Below, in pieces: positions 18,103 to 28,147 of a DNA stretch of 33,836 nucleotides; position 1 is the first letter of the stretch, and the number at the start of each line of letters is the position of its first letter. The DNA is from Planctomycetota bacterium (GTDB lineage: Bacteria; Planctomycetota; Planctomycetia; Planctomycetales; Planctomycetaceae): positions 1 through 33,836 of the forward strand of contig JAFMMM010000014.1 of the NCBI GenBank assembly GCA_017859815.1, in the 5' to 3' direction. The position numbers were made by a program, and so were the translations under genes. The notes beneath the pieces were generated by a model. It worked only from the letters and a program-made list of their open reading frames with translations, had not been told where the DNA came from and did not search any database.

Positions 18103-19428
18103 TCAGGCAACTTCCCAGCCAGCACGATATTTCTTGTTCACCAAAGCAGCCGCTTCCGGAACATTCGTTGCCGTCAGATTTGCTGCATCCCAATCCAGAG
18201 CCTTTCCGGTTCGATAAGCCACGTTGCCCAACAGAACCGATTCGGTCAAAGCACCTGAATAGTCAAAATTGCAGGTGGTTGGTGAACCATCCTTACAGGC
18301 TTTGATCCACTCAGCGTGATGCCCGATGGAATCAGGAATCGTCTTTTCGGGGGCCTTGAAGTCTGAAAAACGATCTGCAGGAAACAACCGATATCTGCTG
18401 TAGTCAGCAAACATCATCCCATTGCTGCCGACAAACATGACTCCGTTCGCCGGAACTGGCTGATTGTTGATCTTCTTGGGGATCATGTTTCCATCATACC
18501 AGGTCAACTTCAGAGCGGGCATGTCTCCGCGAGCCGGGAAGTCGTACTTCACGGTTAGTCCCAGAGGACATGTTTCCGGATGCACATCAGGCCCGACGGC
18601 TTCGCAGCGTGTTGGATGTCGAAGCTTGAGTGCCCAGAAAGGGAGGTCCATGTAGTGGCATGCCATGTCACCCAGTGTTCCACCACCAAAGTCCCACCAA
18701 CGTCGCCAGTTGGCAGGATGGTAGGCTCCATTGGCATAGGGACGTTCAGGGGCCGGTCCGAGCCACAGGTCCCAATTCAGAGTTTCGGGAACCGGATCGG
18801 CTTTCGCTGGACGGTCACCACCTCCCCAGCCTTTACCAACCCAGACGTGCACTTCGGTGACATCACCGATTGCACCGGACTGAATGACCTCGACGACGCG
18901 ACGGTAGTTGTCACCGGCGTGAATTTGAGTACCGAGCTGGGTCGCTACGCCCATGCGAGCTGATTCTTCGGCCAGCAGGCGTGCTTCGAAAACCGTGTGA
19001 GTGAGCGGTTTTTCGCAGTAAACGTGCTTTCCGGCGCGAATCGCTCGAATGGCAGCCGGGGCGTGGTGGTGATCGGTTGTTCCAATCACAACCGCATCAA
19101 TTCGGTCGCCTTCCTTATCGATCATCTCTCGGTAGTCAGCGTAGGTTCGGGGCTCCAGATTCTTTTTTTCTGTCAGCATGGACTTGCAGCGAGCAAGGTA
19201 TGCTGAATCGATATCAACAATCGCCACGATGTCATCAGACATTACACCCTGAACGTCGGCAGCGGCTCGATTAGCAGTGCCGATACAGGCAATATTCAGG
19301 TTTTCCAGAGCGCTTCTGGAGGTCCTGGTGGCGGTAGAGGCGTGCAGGCCAGCGGAAAGTGCGGCTGCAGATCCAACGCCGGCAGTCTGAAGAAAACTTC
19401 GGCGACCGGTCTGAAACTGACTCGTCAT
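18103..19428 (-). CDS. Gfo/Idh/MocA family oxidoreductase with twin-arginine leader
   Basis: TGRRSFLQTAGVGSAAALSAG Tat-type leader, IACIGTANRAAADVQGV, VVIGTTDHHHAPAAIRAIRAGKHVYCEKPLTHTVFEAR, GGTLGDMACHYMDLPFWAL. Confidence 0.93.
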   Translation of the reverse strand: MTSQFQTGRRSFLQTAGVGSAAALSAGLHASTATRTSRSALENLNIACIGTANRAAADVQGVMSDDIVAIVDIDSAYLARCKSMLTEKKNLEPRTYADYREMIDKEGDRIDAVVIGTTDHHHAPAAIRAIRAGKHVYCEKPLTHTVFEARLLAEESARMGVATQLGTQIHAGDNYRRVVEVIQSGAIGDVTEVHVWVGKGWGGGDRPAKADPVPETLNWDLWLGPAPERPYANGAYHPANWRRWWDFGGGTLGDMACHYMDLPFWALKLRHPTRCEAVGPDVHPETCPLGLTVKYDFPARGDMPALKLTWYDGNMIPKKINNQPVPANGVMFVGSNGMMFADYSRYRLFPADRFSDFKAPEKTIPDSIGHHAEWIKACKDGSPTTCNFDYSGALTESVLLGNVAYRTGKALDWDAANLTATNVPEAAALVNKKYRAGWEVA

Positions 19429-19685
19429 TGAGAGACCTTTCGGAACAGGTAGGAAACAGGGCAGGAACTATCCACGAGGATACTCGGAAAAGCCTGAAAA
19501 GGAAAACAGGAACTCCCGGAAACCGTCGGTCAGGCGATCCAATAAATGTCCCCAGGATGACAGTGAAGAGGCGAAATTTGCAGACGCATGACTTCGTTTT
19601 TTCTGCACGAGGCGATATTTAAGAGTGGCAGGCGTCTTCAAGGTTTCTCACGCTGCAATTGCCACTCCAGCAAAGTAGTCCTCGG

Positions 19686-21314
19686 ATGCACTCAGCAGTT
19701 CAAACGGAATCACTCATTGTTGGCGGGGGACTTGCCGGAACAGTTTTGGCATGGTGCTGTTTCCAGCGAGGTGAGCGAGTGACTTTGCTGTATTCTTCAA
19801 AGCGAGCAGCGGCGTCCAGTGTTGCAGCAGGACTGATGATGCCCATCAGTGGTCGCTGGATGAAATTGGATCCGGATTACCCGAAGCTTCTGGAAGTGGC
19901 CCAACAGTTCTACGGGGATGTCCAGGAAACTCTGGGATCTGTTCTTTTTGAACGTATTGAGATCCAGCGAAAGTTTTACGACGAATCAGAGCGGGCACTG
20001 TTTGAGACTGAGCGGTATCGGAAGCTGCGGGAGTTGGTTGAGGTCTTACCTGATGGCAGCGGTTTTCTGATGCCTGGTGCTCGGCTGAATGTCCCGCGAT
20101 TTCTTTCTGCCAGCAGGCGCTGGTTCTCTGAATCCGGGTGTGTGATCGAAGCAACGCTGTCCGCGGAGACTCCAATTGAATTTGCACCGGAGGAAGTCCG
20201 GATACCGTCTTTGGGGCTGACATCACGTCGAGTGTTCTTTTGCACGGGGGCCCATGATTCTCTGCAGGACCTGTTTCCGGGAGTACCGAACCATCCTGTA
20301 CACGGAGAAATCCTGCGGATTCGTCTGCCGGAAAAGCTGGAATGTGATACGAGCGTCTGCAGACACTGGGTGACGCCAATTCATTCCGGCGAAAAGGAAA
20401 CTCCTGTCTTCGATTACCTTGTCGGCGCCACATTTGACCGTGAACATCCCGGGCAGGGGCCCACGCGGGAAGGAAGTCTGCTGCTGCTGCGGTCCGCAGC
20501 GGATCTTTTGCAGTTATCACTCGGTTCCGATCATGTCATGGAACATCAATGGGGAATACGTGCGGCGATGAAAAATCGTCGAGTTCTGATTCAACGTCAC
20601 CGGAAGTATCCTCAGGCAGCTGCCCTGAATGGGCTTGGATCGCGAGGTTCACTGCTTGCACCGACCGCAGCCAGGGATATGCTCAATATTATGGATCAAC
20701 AGCCTCAGCAGGAAAAAGCGGCACCGGCAGCAGGAACTGTCAATCTGACAGCGATGGCTCATACAGCCGTCCGTCGGCGGTATCGCTCGGGTGACTGGTT
20801 GCTCGATGCAACTGCCGGAAACGGGCACGATACATTATTCCTCGCTGGACTTGGTGAACCGTCTCGGGTCATCGCTGTGGACATTCAGCAGACGGCGATC
20901 CGGCAAACGCAACAACGTCTGGCTGATTCCGGGCTGCAGGGGGTCACTCTGTATCACGCCGAACACGCCATGGCTCTGGGCACGATCCTTGATGAGGGAT
21001 TGGTCAGGGATGTGGGTGCAGTGATGTTCAATCTTGGATATCTTCCGCGCAGCGACCACCAGCTGATCACGCGGGCTGAAACAACAATCCCTGCACTCAG
21101 GCATGCAATCGATTTACTGCGACCAGGTGGTGTGTTGACGGTCCTCGCATATCGCGGGCACTCCGGAGGTTCTGAAGAGGCCGAGTCTGTCGATCAATTC
21201 TTTTCAGAAACTCAGGCTGGACAGGTTTCGGTAATACCCGGGAACACAGACGACAGCAGTTCACCGGTGTTATTTCTCTTTCAGAAGTCAACTTCAGTGA
21301 ATTCTGACGCTTAA
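19686..21314 (+). CDS. Predicted bifunctional tRNA modification enzyme: N-terminal FAD-dependent (DAO/MnmC1-like) oxidoreductase fused to a C-terminal YtqB/MnmM-like SAM methyltransferase
   Basis: N-terminus: SLIVGGGLAGTVLAWCCFQRGERVTLLYSSKRAAASSVAAGLMMPISGRWMK. C-terminus: GDWLLDATAGNGHDTLFLAGLG, AVDIQQTAIRQTQQRL, AVMFNLGYLPRSDH, LRPGGVLTVLAYRGHSGG. ORF is open from 19659; MHSAVQTES is the preferred start. Confidence 0.85.
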   Translation: MHSAVQTESLIVGGGLAGTVLAWCCFQRGERVTLLYSSKRAAASSVAAGLMMPISGRWMKLDPDYPKLLEVAQQFYGDVQETLGSVLFERIEIQRKFYDESERALFETERYRKLRELVEVLPDGSGFLMPGARLNVPRFLSASRRWFSESGCVIEATLSAETPIEFAPEEVRIPSLGLTSRRVFFCTGAHDSLQDLFPGVPNHPVHGEILRIRLPEKLECDTSVCRHWVTPIHSGEKETPVFDYLVGATFDREHPGQGPTREGSLLLLRSAADLLQLSLGSDHVMEHQWGIRAAMKNRRVLIQRHRKYPQAAALNGLGSRGSLLAPTAARDMLNIMDQQPQQEKAAPAAGTVNLTAMAHTAVRRRYRSGDWLLDATAGNGHDTLFLAGLGEPSRVIAVDIQQTAIRQTQQRLADSGLQGVTLYHAEHAMALGTILDEGLVRDVGAVMFNLGYLPRSDHQLITRAETTIPALRHAIDLLRPGGVLTVLAYRGHSGGSEEAESVDQFFSETQAGQVSVIPGNTDDSSSPVLFLFQKSTSVNSDA

Positions 21315-21387
21315 TAACCGATGATCCACGACGATCGCGGACCTTGATTCGACAACAGGCTCAGACCAGCATTGGAATGCTCATCAA

Positions 21388-22368
21388 ATGAGAGAATTGG
21401 CGGCATTTTCAGAACAAACAAAAGCGGAGCAGCTGGCTTCCTTTCTGTTATTCCATGATTTGGAAACACAGCTGGAGGAAGAGGAGAATCAATGGACTGT
21501 CTGGATTCTCAACGACGACCACCGCGATCAGGCGAACCAACTGCTTCAACAGTTTCAGGAGGGAGCCGATCCGGCTCTGATCAGACAGGCGGAAGAGCAT
21601 GTCGAAAAAGTTCGTAAAGAACAGCTGGAAGATCAGATCAAGCGGCGACGAAGTGCGGCTGCTGCAGCACGCATGCGACAACGTTGGGATGGAGTCTGGT
21701 ATCGCAGTTTTCCGGTCACTGTTGTACTGATTTCCATCAGTTTTGCTGTGGCGTTGTTGACCAGCAACTTTCGTGCTGAAGAAAACAGGGGCAGCTTGTT
21801 CCCCAGACTCTGCAACAAACAGGATTCGGAGCTGCTGCAGGGGTTATTCCTCGATGTGCCGTTAACCACTGCAGAGCGCCTGCAAATGTTGTTAACGGGT
21901 GAGCGGCCATCTTTGTATCAGATTGTCCAAAGCGGACAGGTTTGGCGGTTCGTAACACCGATATTCCTGCACTTTGATTTTCTGCACATCCTGTTCAACA
22001 TGTACTGGATGTGGGGACTTGCCCGAGGCATCGAATACCTGCGGGGCAGTTTTCGCTTTGCCGGTCTGGTGCTGGTGATTGCCGTGGTATCGAACGTGGC
22101 CCAGTGGTACTGGGCGGGGCCGAACTTTGGAGGAATGTCCGGGGTGGTCTTCGGTTTGATTGGCTATGCGTGGATGAAGGGGCGGTATGAGCCTCACCAG
22201 GGAATTGGAATGCGGCAGGAACAAATCGTTTACTGCATGTTCTTTCTGTTTCTTGGGATGGGAGGTTTATTTGGTCCGGTGGCGAATGTGTGCCACGTCG
22301 CCGGCCTGTTGACGGGGATTGTGGTAAGCAGGGTGAACGCAGTCCGAGAGATCATCAGTGGTCGGTAA
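21388..22368 (+). CDS. Rhomboid family intramembrane serine protease
   Basis: HFDFLHILFNMYWMWGLARGIE, catalytic GGMSGVVFGLIGYAW, catalytic NVCHVAGLLTGIV, plus a cytoplasmic N-terminal domain resembling that of GlpG. Confidence 0.92.
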   Translation: MRELAAFSEQTKAEQLASFLLFHDLETQLEEEENQWTVWILNDDHRDQANQLLQQFQEGADPALIRQAEEHVEKVRKEQLEDQIKRRRSAAAAARMRQRWDGVWYRSFPVTVVLISISFAVALLTSNFRAEENRGSLFPRLCNKQDSELLQGLFLDVPLTTAERLQMLLTGERPSLYQIVQSGQVWRFVTPIFLHFDFLHILFNMYWMWGLARGIEYLRGSFRFAGLVLVIAVVSNVAQWYWAGPNFGGMSGVVFGLIGYAWMKGRYEPHQGIGMRQEQIVYCMFFLFLGMGGLFGPVANVCHVAGLLTGIVVSRVNAVREIISGR

Positions 22369-22395
22369 ATAAATACAGACGGGGGATCGTTGATC

Positions 22396-22965
22396 ATGGG
22401 TCGGGAGCAGAATCTCCAGCTGTTGTTCGAGTACGTCAGTAATGACGGTCTCAGACGCCATATGTATGCGGTTGAGGCTGCCGTCGCCGCCTACGCAAAG
22501 AAATTTGGAGAAGACGTGGAAAAGTGGGCGACCGCCGGACTCCTTCACGATTTCGACTACGAGCGTTGGCCTGATCCTCCGGATCACCCGTTGCAGGGAT
22601 CAAAAATTCTTAGCGAACGGGGCTATGCCGACGAAGTGATTTACGCCATTTTGTCTCATGCTGACTATCTGGCGGATCAGTATCCGCGAGTATCGTTGCT
22701 GGACAAAACTCTTTACGCTTGCGACGAGTTATGCGGATTTTTAGTGGCGTGTGCTCTGATGCGGCCGGGTCGTTTGGAAGGCATGAAAGCATCCAGCGTC
22801 AGAAAGAAAATGAAGCAGGCATCATTTGCCGCCGCAGTCAACCGCAACGATATCATTCAGGGTGCAGCCGACCTCGGTGTTGATTTGAATGAGCACATCA
22901 CATTCTGCATTTCAGCATTACAGCCTCTGGCAGCAGAGCTCAATTTGCTTCCGGAAGAAGCGTGA
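22396..22965 (+). CDS. HD-domain protein (predicted phosphohydrolase)
   Basis: LRRHMYAVEAAVAAYA, AGLLHDFDYERWPDPPDHPLQGSKIL, AILSHADYLADQYPRVSLLDKTLYACDELCGF. ORF is open to 22390. Confidence 0.88.
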   Translation: MGREQNLQLLFEYVSNDGLRRHMYAVEAAVAAYAKKFGEDVEKWATAGLLHDFDYERWPDPPDHPLQGSKILSERGYADEVIYAILSHADYLADQYPRVSLLDKTLYACDELCGFLVACALMRPGRLEGMKASSVRKKMKQASFAAAVNRNDIIQGAADLGVDLNEHITFCISALQPLAAELNLLPEEA

Positions 22966-22992
22966 ACAGCAGTCCTGCGGGAGACATCACAA

Positions 22993-24210
22993 GTGAAGCG
23001 GCTGCGAGTGATGTTTGCGATCGGCGCGATGTACGGTGGAGGTTCCGAGCGGCAGATTGTGCATTTGCTGCGGCACCTTGATCGGAAACGGTTTGAACCG
23101 CAGCTTTACCTGGTAGACCGAACCGGGCCTTTGCTGGACCAAATACCCGAAGACGTTCGAATTCATGCGTTTTCTGAGAGGGCTGGTAAAGCGTCCATCT
23201 ATTTTCCTGGCAGAAACTACAGGCGCAGGATCAGCGACTATGCCCGCTGTCTTGTACAGACATCGAGTGATATCAGCTATGACCGAACGTTTCTGATGAC
23301 GCTGACTGCCGCTGCCGGAGCGGCCCGCGCAGGTCTTCCTGCAGTCTCGACAATCGTGACCGACCCGGAACGGGGGTTTGCTCCCGTCGCAGGGCGATTT
23401 CAAAGTATGAAACGACGCCGGCTGTCGGCTCTTTACAACAGAACGGCTCAGACTCTTGCTGTCTCGGAAGGTGCGAAACAGGCCGCAATCCGTTTCTATG
23501 GAATCCGTGAAGAGCAGATTCTCACTCATCGAAACGGGGTGGATACTGCGGCGATTGAACAGCAGCAACACCAGGCAGTGAATGACGATTGGTGGAATGC
23601 TCCGCTGAAACCCGGGAAAAATCGCCTGTTGCGTATCGCAGCAGCTGGTCGCCTCCACCATGACAAGGGTTTTCATCTGCTGATCGAAGCTGCCAGCCGG
23701 ATACAACGGCAGGACGAACAATTGGATTTGCGACTCGCTGTCCTGGGTGAGGGCGACCATCGTTCAACTCTGCAAAAACAGATCGATGACGCGGGCATGT
23801 CTGACCGACTGCGGCTGCCAGGATTTCAGGTCAACCCGATCGCCTGGTATCATTCCGCAGATGTGTTTGTACTCCCTTCCCTTGTCGAAGGAATGCCCAA
23901 TGTGCTGTTGGAAGCGATGGCCTGCGGTACTCCGGTGATCGCTGCAGATTGTCAGTCCGGTCCTCGGGAGATTCTGGCCGGCGGTCAATTGGGACAACTG
24001 ATTCCCGCAGGCAGTGCAGCGGCGTTGAAGACGGCGTTACAGCAGGCAGATGAGGAACGGGTTGCTGCTGTGGCGACAGCGCACACTGCTCGATCCGTGA
24101 TTCACAAGGAATGGTCGGTCCGGAGGTCGGTCGCTGAGTTGGAGGATATTCTGCAGCGTGCGGCAGCAAACCATGGACGAACCGGAAAAACCAGTGAGTC
24201 ATGGCGGTGA
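22993..24210 (+). CDS. Glycosyltransferase family 4 protein
   Basis: GAMYGGGSERQIVHLLRHLD and VFVLPSLVEGMPNVLLEAMACGTPVIAADCQSGPREIL. GTG start. Confidence 0.92.
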   Translation: MKRLRVMFAIGAMYGGGSERQIVHLLRHLDRKRFEPQLYLVDRTGPLLDQIPEDVRIHAFSERAGKASIYFPGRNYRRRISDYARCLVQTSSDISYDRTFLMTLTAAAGAARAGLPAVSTIVTDPERGFAPVAGRFQSMKRRRLSALYNRTAQTLAVSEGAKQAAIRFYGIREEQILTHRNGVDTAAIEQQQHQAVNDDWWNAPLKPGKNRLLRIAAAGRLHHDKGFHLLIEAASRIQRQDEQLDLRLAVLGEGDHRSTLQKQIDDAGMSDRLRLPGFQVNPIAWYHSADVFVLPSLVEGMPNVLLEAMACGTPVIAADCQSGPREILAGGQLGQLIPAGSAAALKTALQQADEERVAAVATAHTARSVIHKEWSVRRSVAELEDILQRAAANHGRTGKTSESWR

Positions 24211-24296
24211 TAGCGGGAAAAGTGCTGTCGAATGCGATACGATCAGCAGGACGATGCTTTTGACAGGGTGCGCACAGGGAAACGAGGCTTAATGCA

Positions 24297-24776
24297 ATGA
24301 TTATTCGCAAGGAATACAAGTTCTACGCTGCGCACCGAAACGAAACTCTGCAGGATAAATGCAGCAACCTGCACGGACACCGCTACGGGTTACTGTGTCA
24401 CTTTGAAGTAGAGCGTCACGCCGACGAAATCAGCACGCTGTTCGGCGAGTTCGATGCAAAGATCGAGCCGTGGCTGAAGAATAATTATGACCATGGCATG
24501 TTGATCAACGCTCACGATCCGCTGTATCAAACACTTCTGGACCATTGTCGCAGAACAGGTGAAACCTTCCGTCTGAAAGTGTTCGACGGTCCCACATGTG
24601 TGGAAAACCTCGCGTGGACGATGTTCACTGAGATCACGGAAATGGGGTTCCGTTTGTCCCACATCGAAGTTCAGGAAACGGACACATCCGTTGTGACTTA
24701 TTCGCGTGAAGACTGGATACGTGAGAATCGGTTCTTCGCAAAAACGGGCACAGCAGACGTCAACGGCGAACACTGA
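24297..24776 (+). CDS. queD: 6-carboxytetrahydropterin synthase / 6-pyruvoyltetrahydropterin synthase family
   Basis: FYAAHR, CSNLHGHRY zinc/catalytic motif, NYDHGMLIN, GPTCVENLAW, IEVQET. Confidence 0.88.
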   Translation: MIIRKEYKFYAAHRNETLQDKCSNLHGHRYGLLCHFEVERHADEISTLFGEFDAKIEPWLKNNYDHGMLINAHDPLYQTLLDHCRRTGETFRLKVFDGPTCVENLAWTMFTEITEMGFRLSHIEVQETDTSVVTYSREDWIRENRFFAKTGTADVNGEH

Positions 24777-24814
24777 ATGCGGTGAACTGTCAGAAGATTT
24801 GACAACACCTCTGA

Positions 24815-27775
24815 TCAGTCCACGAATACGAATTCGTTCATGTTCAGCAGAATCCGAGTCAGGGCGGGCAACCCGTGTTTCGACGCGTACTCCGATAACA
24901 CCCGTTGCTCAATTTCGGATGGAGACCTGCTGGCAATCAGCCAAAATCCGGCCTCAATTTGCTCCGTCATGGTGTCGTGCTCTGACTTCAGGCGATCAGC
25001 GAACTGCTGAGACATTGTCAGACAAAACGGATTGTTCAACAGGCTGAGTGCCTGCAGGGCAGTCAGTGTTTCGTGTCGACGAGGCGTGCTCTGCGATGAA
25101 TCCGCACAATCCAGTGTCGTCATAAACGGATCCGGCTGAGATCGAACAATGAAGCGATAGATACTGCGACGATGCGACTTTGGATCTGAGGGATCGAATT
25201 TGAAGTATTCGTAGTGCGGGGAATGAGCTGTCTTCTCCAGCTCAAACAGATAGAAGCCTGGGCCGCCCATTTCAGAATTCAGGCAGCCACTGACAGCCAG
25301 CATCGCGTCACGCAGTTCTTCCGCTGAAAGTTTTCGTCGAGTCATCCGTGCCAGCAGCCGATTCTGTTGATCGAGCTCAGCGGCCTGTTCATGGATACTG
25401 GAACTTTGCATCCAGGTGCTGCTGTTCAGAATCAATCTGTGCATCGCCTTCATGGACCCGCCGCTGCGAAGGAATTCCGCAGCCAGCCAATCGAGCAATT
25501 CCGGGTGGCTTGGCAGTTGTCCCATTCGACCAAAATCGTTCGGTGAATCCACAATCGCCTGACCGAAATGATATTGCCAGATGCGATTGACGATCGATCT
25601 CCATGTCAACGGGTGATCTTCCCGAACAATCCATTTTGCCAGTGCCGCACGTCGATCAGCTTCCGAATGATCCTCGGGAAGTTGAAACAGCCACTGGTCA
25701 TTTGCACTGAGCGGAACCGTTCCGGGAAGAGAGAGTTCACGCGGCTGTGTTTCATTGCCGCGGTGCAGCACATGGACAGATCGTGGAACACCCGCAGTGG
25801 GTTTGAAGTTTCCCTGGGGCTGAAATTGTGTGGCGGCAGCATAGACCATTCGTCCCTGCGGAAGTGCAGCAAGTGCATCCGCAGCCTCTTTCTGACGGGC
25901 CTGAAGCATCTTCTTTTTCTCGTTTCGCTCGGCAGTCCACAGTCGATTGCGAAGGGCGGTGAACTGTTTCTCGGCATTGAGCAGCTGTCGGGTTGCTTCC
26001 GGATCCGCAGCTGCCGGCCAGATACCGTCGGTCAGGTTGGTCTTGCGCCAACGAACCGGCGCTTCAATCGAGTCGAGAGCAGTAACCTGACACCCGGCTG
26101 CAGCATTTTGATCCTCAGCGGTTATCGCTCGCACTTCGCTTAATGCGAAATTGAAATCACCGGAGCGGCTGGCGAGTTTGACGGCAGTGACACGAATCAG
26201 CCGAACGGTTTGTTCCAAATTGACACTGACGGTATTCAGACCCGGGTTGGGAAAGTCCTGTTGAGTCTGGTCGAGGACCACCTGAAAGTCATCGGGATCA
26301 GTTGCAGTTTCGACCTTGAATCGCACGGGAAACCCGAAACCAGCGCCGATATCAGCATAATCATCGTAGCAGGGGTGCAGATCGATCCGGTGAATGGGAG
26401 TGGATTCTCCGAGATCGACGATGAACCATTTTTGCTGATCAGCCTGCTTTTCGATCTGGCTGTGATAACCGTATTCCGGTTTCAGTCCGTTCACACCAGC
26501 CAGCGGACGAAGCTTTGCCACCTGTTTTTCCAGAGTGGAGAACAGGTCTCCACCCTCGTTTCGAACATCACTTTCAAGTGCCGTCAGTTTCCGTGCCGCG
26601 TCGTCTCGCTGCTGTTCCAGCAGCAGTCGATTTTGTTCAACCTGCGGGTCTGTGTCGTAAGGTCGTTCGGCGCGATCCACCGCCGCGAAAACAGACTGCA
26701 GCGCGTAGTAATGCTGCTGCGTCATCGGGTCAAATTTATGATTGTGGCAGCGAGCGCACTGAATGGTCAGGCTGCAGAACGTGTTGAGAGTACTGCTGAC
26801 CATATCGTCACGGTCAAGATTTCGAGCGACCTTGCCGTCAATTTTCGACTCGGGAACTTCCACATGGCCAATGAAATCCCATGGTCCTGCAGCGATGAAC
26901 CCGAGCCCGAGGATTCCGTCAGCATCGCCGGGGAAGAGAATATCTCCGGCAATCTGCTCCGCGATAAAGCGCGCGTACGGCTTGTCATCATTGAAAGAAC
27001 GGATCACATAATCTCGATACGGCCACGCATTGGGCCGTAGTTTGTCCTTGTCATAACCGCAGGTGTCAGCATAGTGGGCCACATCCAGCCAGTGCCTTGC
27101 CCAGCGCTCGCCATACTGCGGGGAATCCAGCCAGCGATCGACCAGTTTCGCCCACGCCTGTGGATCTCGATCATTGACGAATGCCTCCACATCTTTGGTG
27201 TCCGGAGGCAATCCCAGCAGGTCGAAACTCAGACGTCGAATCAGCGTTCTTCGATCTGCACGCGGTGATGGTTGCAGACCGGCCTGTTGAAGTCTTCGCA
27301 GGATAAAAGCGTCGACCGGCGACTGAATCCACGTGTTGGAATCCGGTGGTTCAGGGACAGTCACCACCCTGAGAGGTCGCAGAGACCACCAGTCATAGTC
27401 ACTGACAACAGGTGGTTTCAGCTGCAGCTTTGCCGGAGCTGCAGCACCGTTTGCGATCCACGTTTCAATCTGGTCTCTCTCGGATTCGGTCACCTGAGCA
27501 CCATCAGGAGGCATTGAGGGCGGCATGGTTCCGTCGGGCGAGATCACCTGCATCAGTCGGCTGGACGCTGAGTTTCCCGGTTCCACGACTCCGGACTCAC
27601 GCAACTCAGCAACCGATTCCAGAGAAAAATCGCCCTTGCGATCTGTGCTGTTGTGGCAACGCAAACATTTTTGTTCCAGCACCGGGGCAATCTGTTTGCT
27701 GAACACAGACTCGTCAGCAGAAAGGCGGGGAACCAAAACCACGCCGCAAAGCAAAGCGATACGATGAATTGTCAT
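24815..27775 (-). CDS. PSCyt1/DUF1549/DUF1553 domain protein with an embedded discoidin (F5/8 type C)-like region
   Basis: CLRCHNSTDRKGDFSLES cytochrome motif, FILRRLQQAGLQPSPRADRRTLIRRLSFDLLGLPP (DUF1549), RMTRRKLSAEELRDAMLAVSG (DUF1553), and KWFIVDLGESTPIHRIDLHPCYD...SEVRAI. Start MTIHRIALLCGVV at 27775. Confidence 0.92.
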   Translation of the reverse strand: MTIHRIALLCGVVLVPRLSADESVFSKQIAPVLEQKCLRCHNSTDRKGDFSLESVAELRESGVVEPGNSASSRLMQVISPDGTMPPSMPPDGAQVTESERDQIETWIANGAAAPAKLQLKPPVVSDYDWWSLRPLRVVTVPEPPDSNTWIQSPVDAFILRRLQQAGLQPSPRADRRTLIRRLSFDLLGLPPDTKDVEAFVNDRDPQAWAKLVDRWLDSPQYGERWARHWLDVAHYADTCGYDKDKLRPNAWPYRDYVIRSFNDDKPYARFIAEQIAGDILFPGDADGILGLGFIAAGPWDFIGHVEVPESKIDGKVARNLDRDDMVSSTLNTFCSLTIQCARCHNHKFDPMTQQHYYALQSVFAAVDRAERPYDTDPQVEQNRLLLEQQRDDAARKLTALESDVRNEGGDLFSTLEKQVAKLRPLAGVNGLKPEYGYHSQIEKQADQQKWFIVDLGESTPIHRIDLHPCYDDYADIGAGFGFPVRFKVETATDPDDFQVVLDQTQQDFPNPGLNTVSVNLEQTVRLIRVTAVKLASRSGDFNFALSEVRAITAEDQNAAAGCQVTALDSIEAPVRWRKTNLTDGIWPAAADPEATRQLLNAEKQFTALRNRLWTAERNEKKKMLQARQKEAADALAALPQGRMVYAAATQFQPQGNFKPTAGVPRSVHVLHRGNETQPRELSLPGTVPLSANDQWLFQLPEDHSEADRRAALAKWIVREDHPLTWRSIVNRIWQYHFGQAIVDSPNDFGRMGQLPSHPELLDWLAAEFLRSGGSMKAMHRLILNSSTWMQSSSIHEQAAELDQQNRLLARMTRRKLSAEELRDAMLAVSGCLNSEMGGPGFYLFELEKTAHSPHYEYFKFDPSDPKSHRRSIYRFIVRSQPDPFMTTLDCADSSQSTPRRHETLTALQALSLLNNPFCLTMSQQFADRLKSEHDTMTEQIEAGFWLIASRSPSEIEQRVLSEYASKHGLPALTRILLNMNEFVFVD

Positions 27776-28147
27776 GGGGCGATATTCACAGGTGAGTGAC
27801 AGCAGACAGTGCGGCGTCGCACAGGAATGAACGCGACAGTCGATATCGTAGCCAAACATACGCGGACTGACACCGGACAGCAACAGCCTTTTCATCAGCG
27901 AGCCCCGGCACACGGAAGAACCGAAGTGCCGGCGTCAAGCGACGTATGCGTTTCTTCAACCGGTATTTGGCCGCAGTGAAATTCACCGATGAAAGATACA
28001 GAACAGGCGTTTACATCTTCGCAGCGATTCGTGAGAGTATGAAGCTTGGGCACGACTGGACTTTGGATTCCATCAATCGATCGCAGAGCCTCGGCAGCCT
28101 TACACCTTCCTTTTTACTTCTGTCTAAGCACCAGCGCAGGTTGACTG

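Noticed and set aside
26210-27040. Plus-strand ORF (276 aa) opposite the PSCyt1/DUF1549 gene
   Set aside because: Antisense shadow ORF with no recognisable domain inside a well-supported minus-strand gene.
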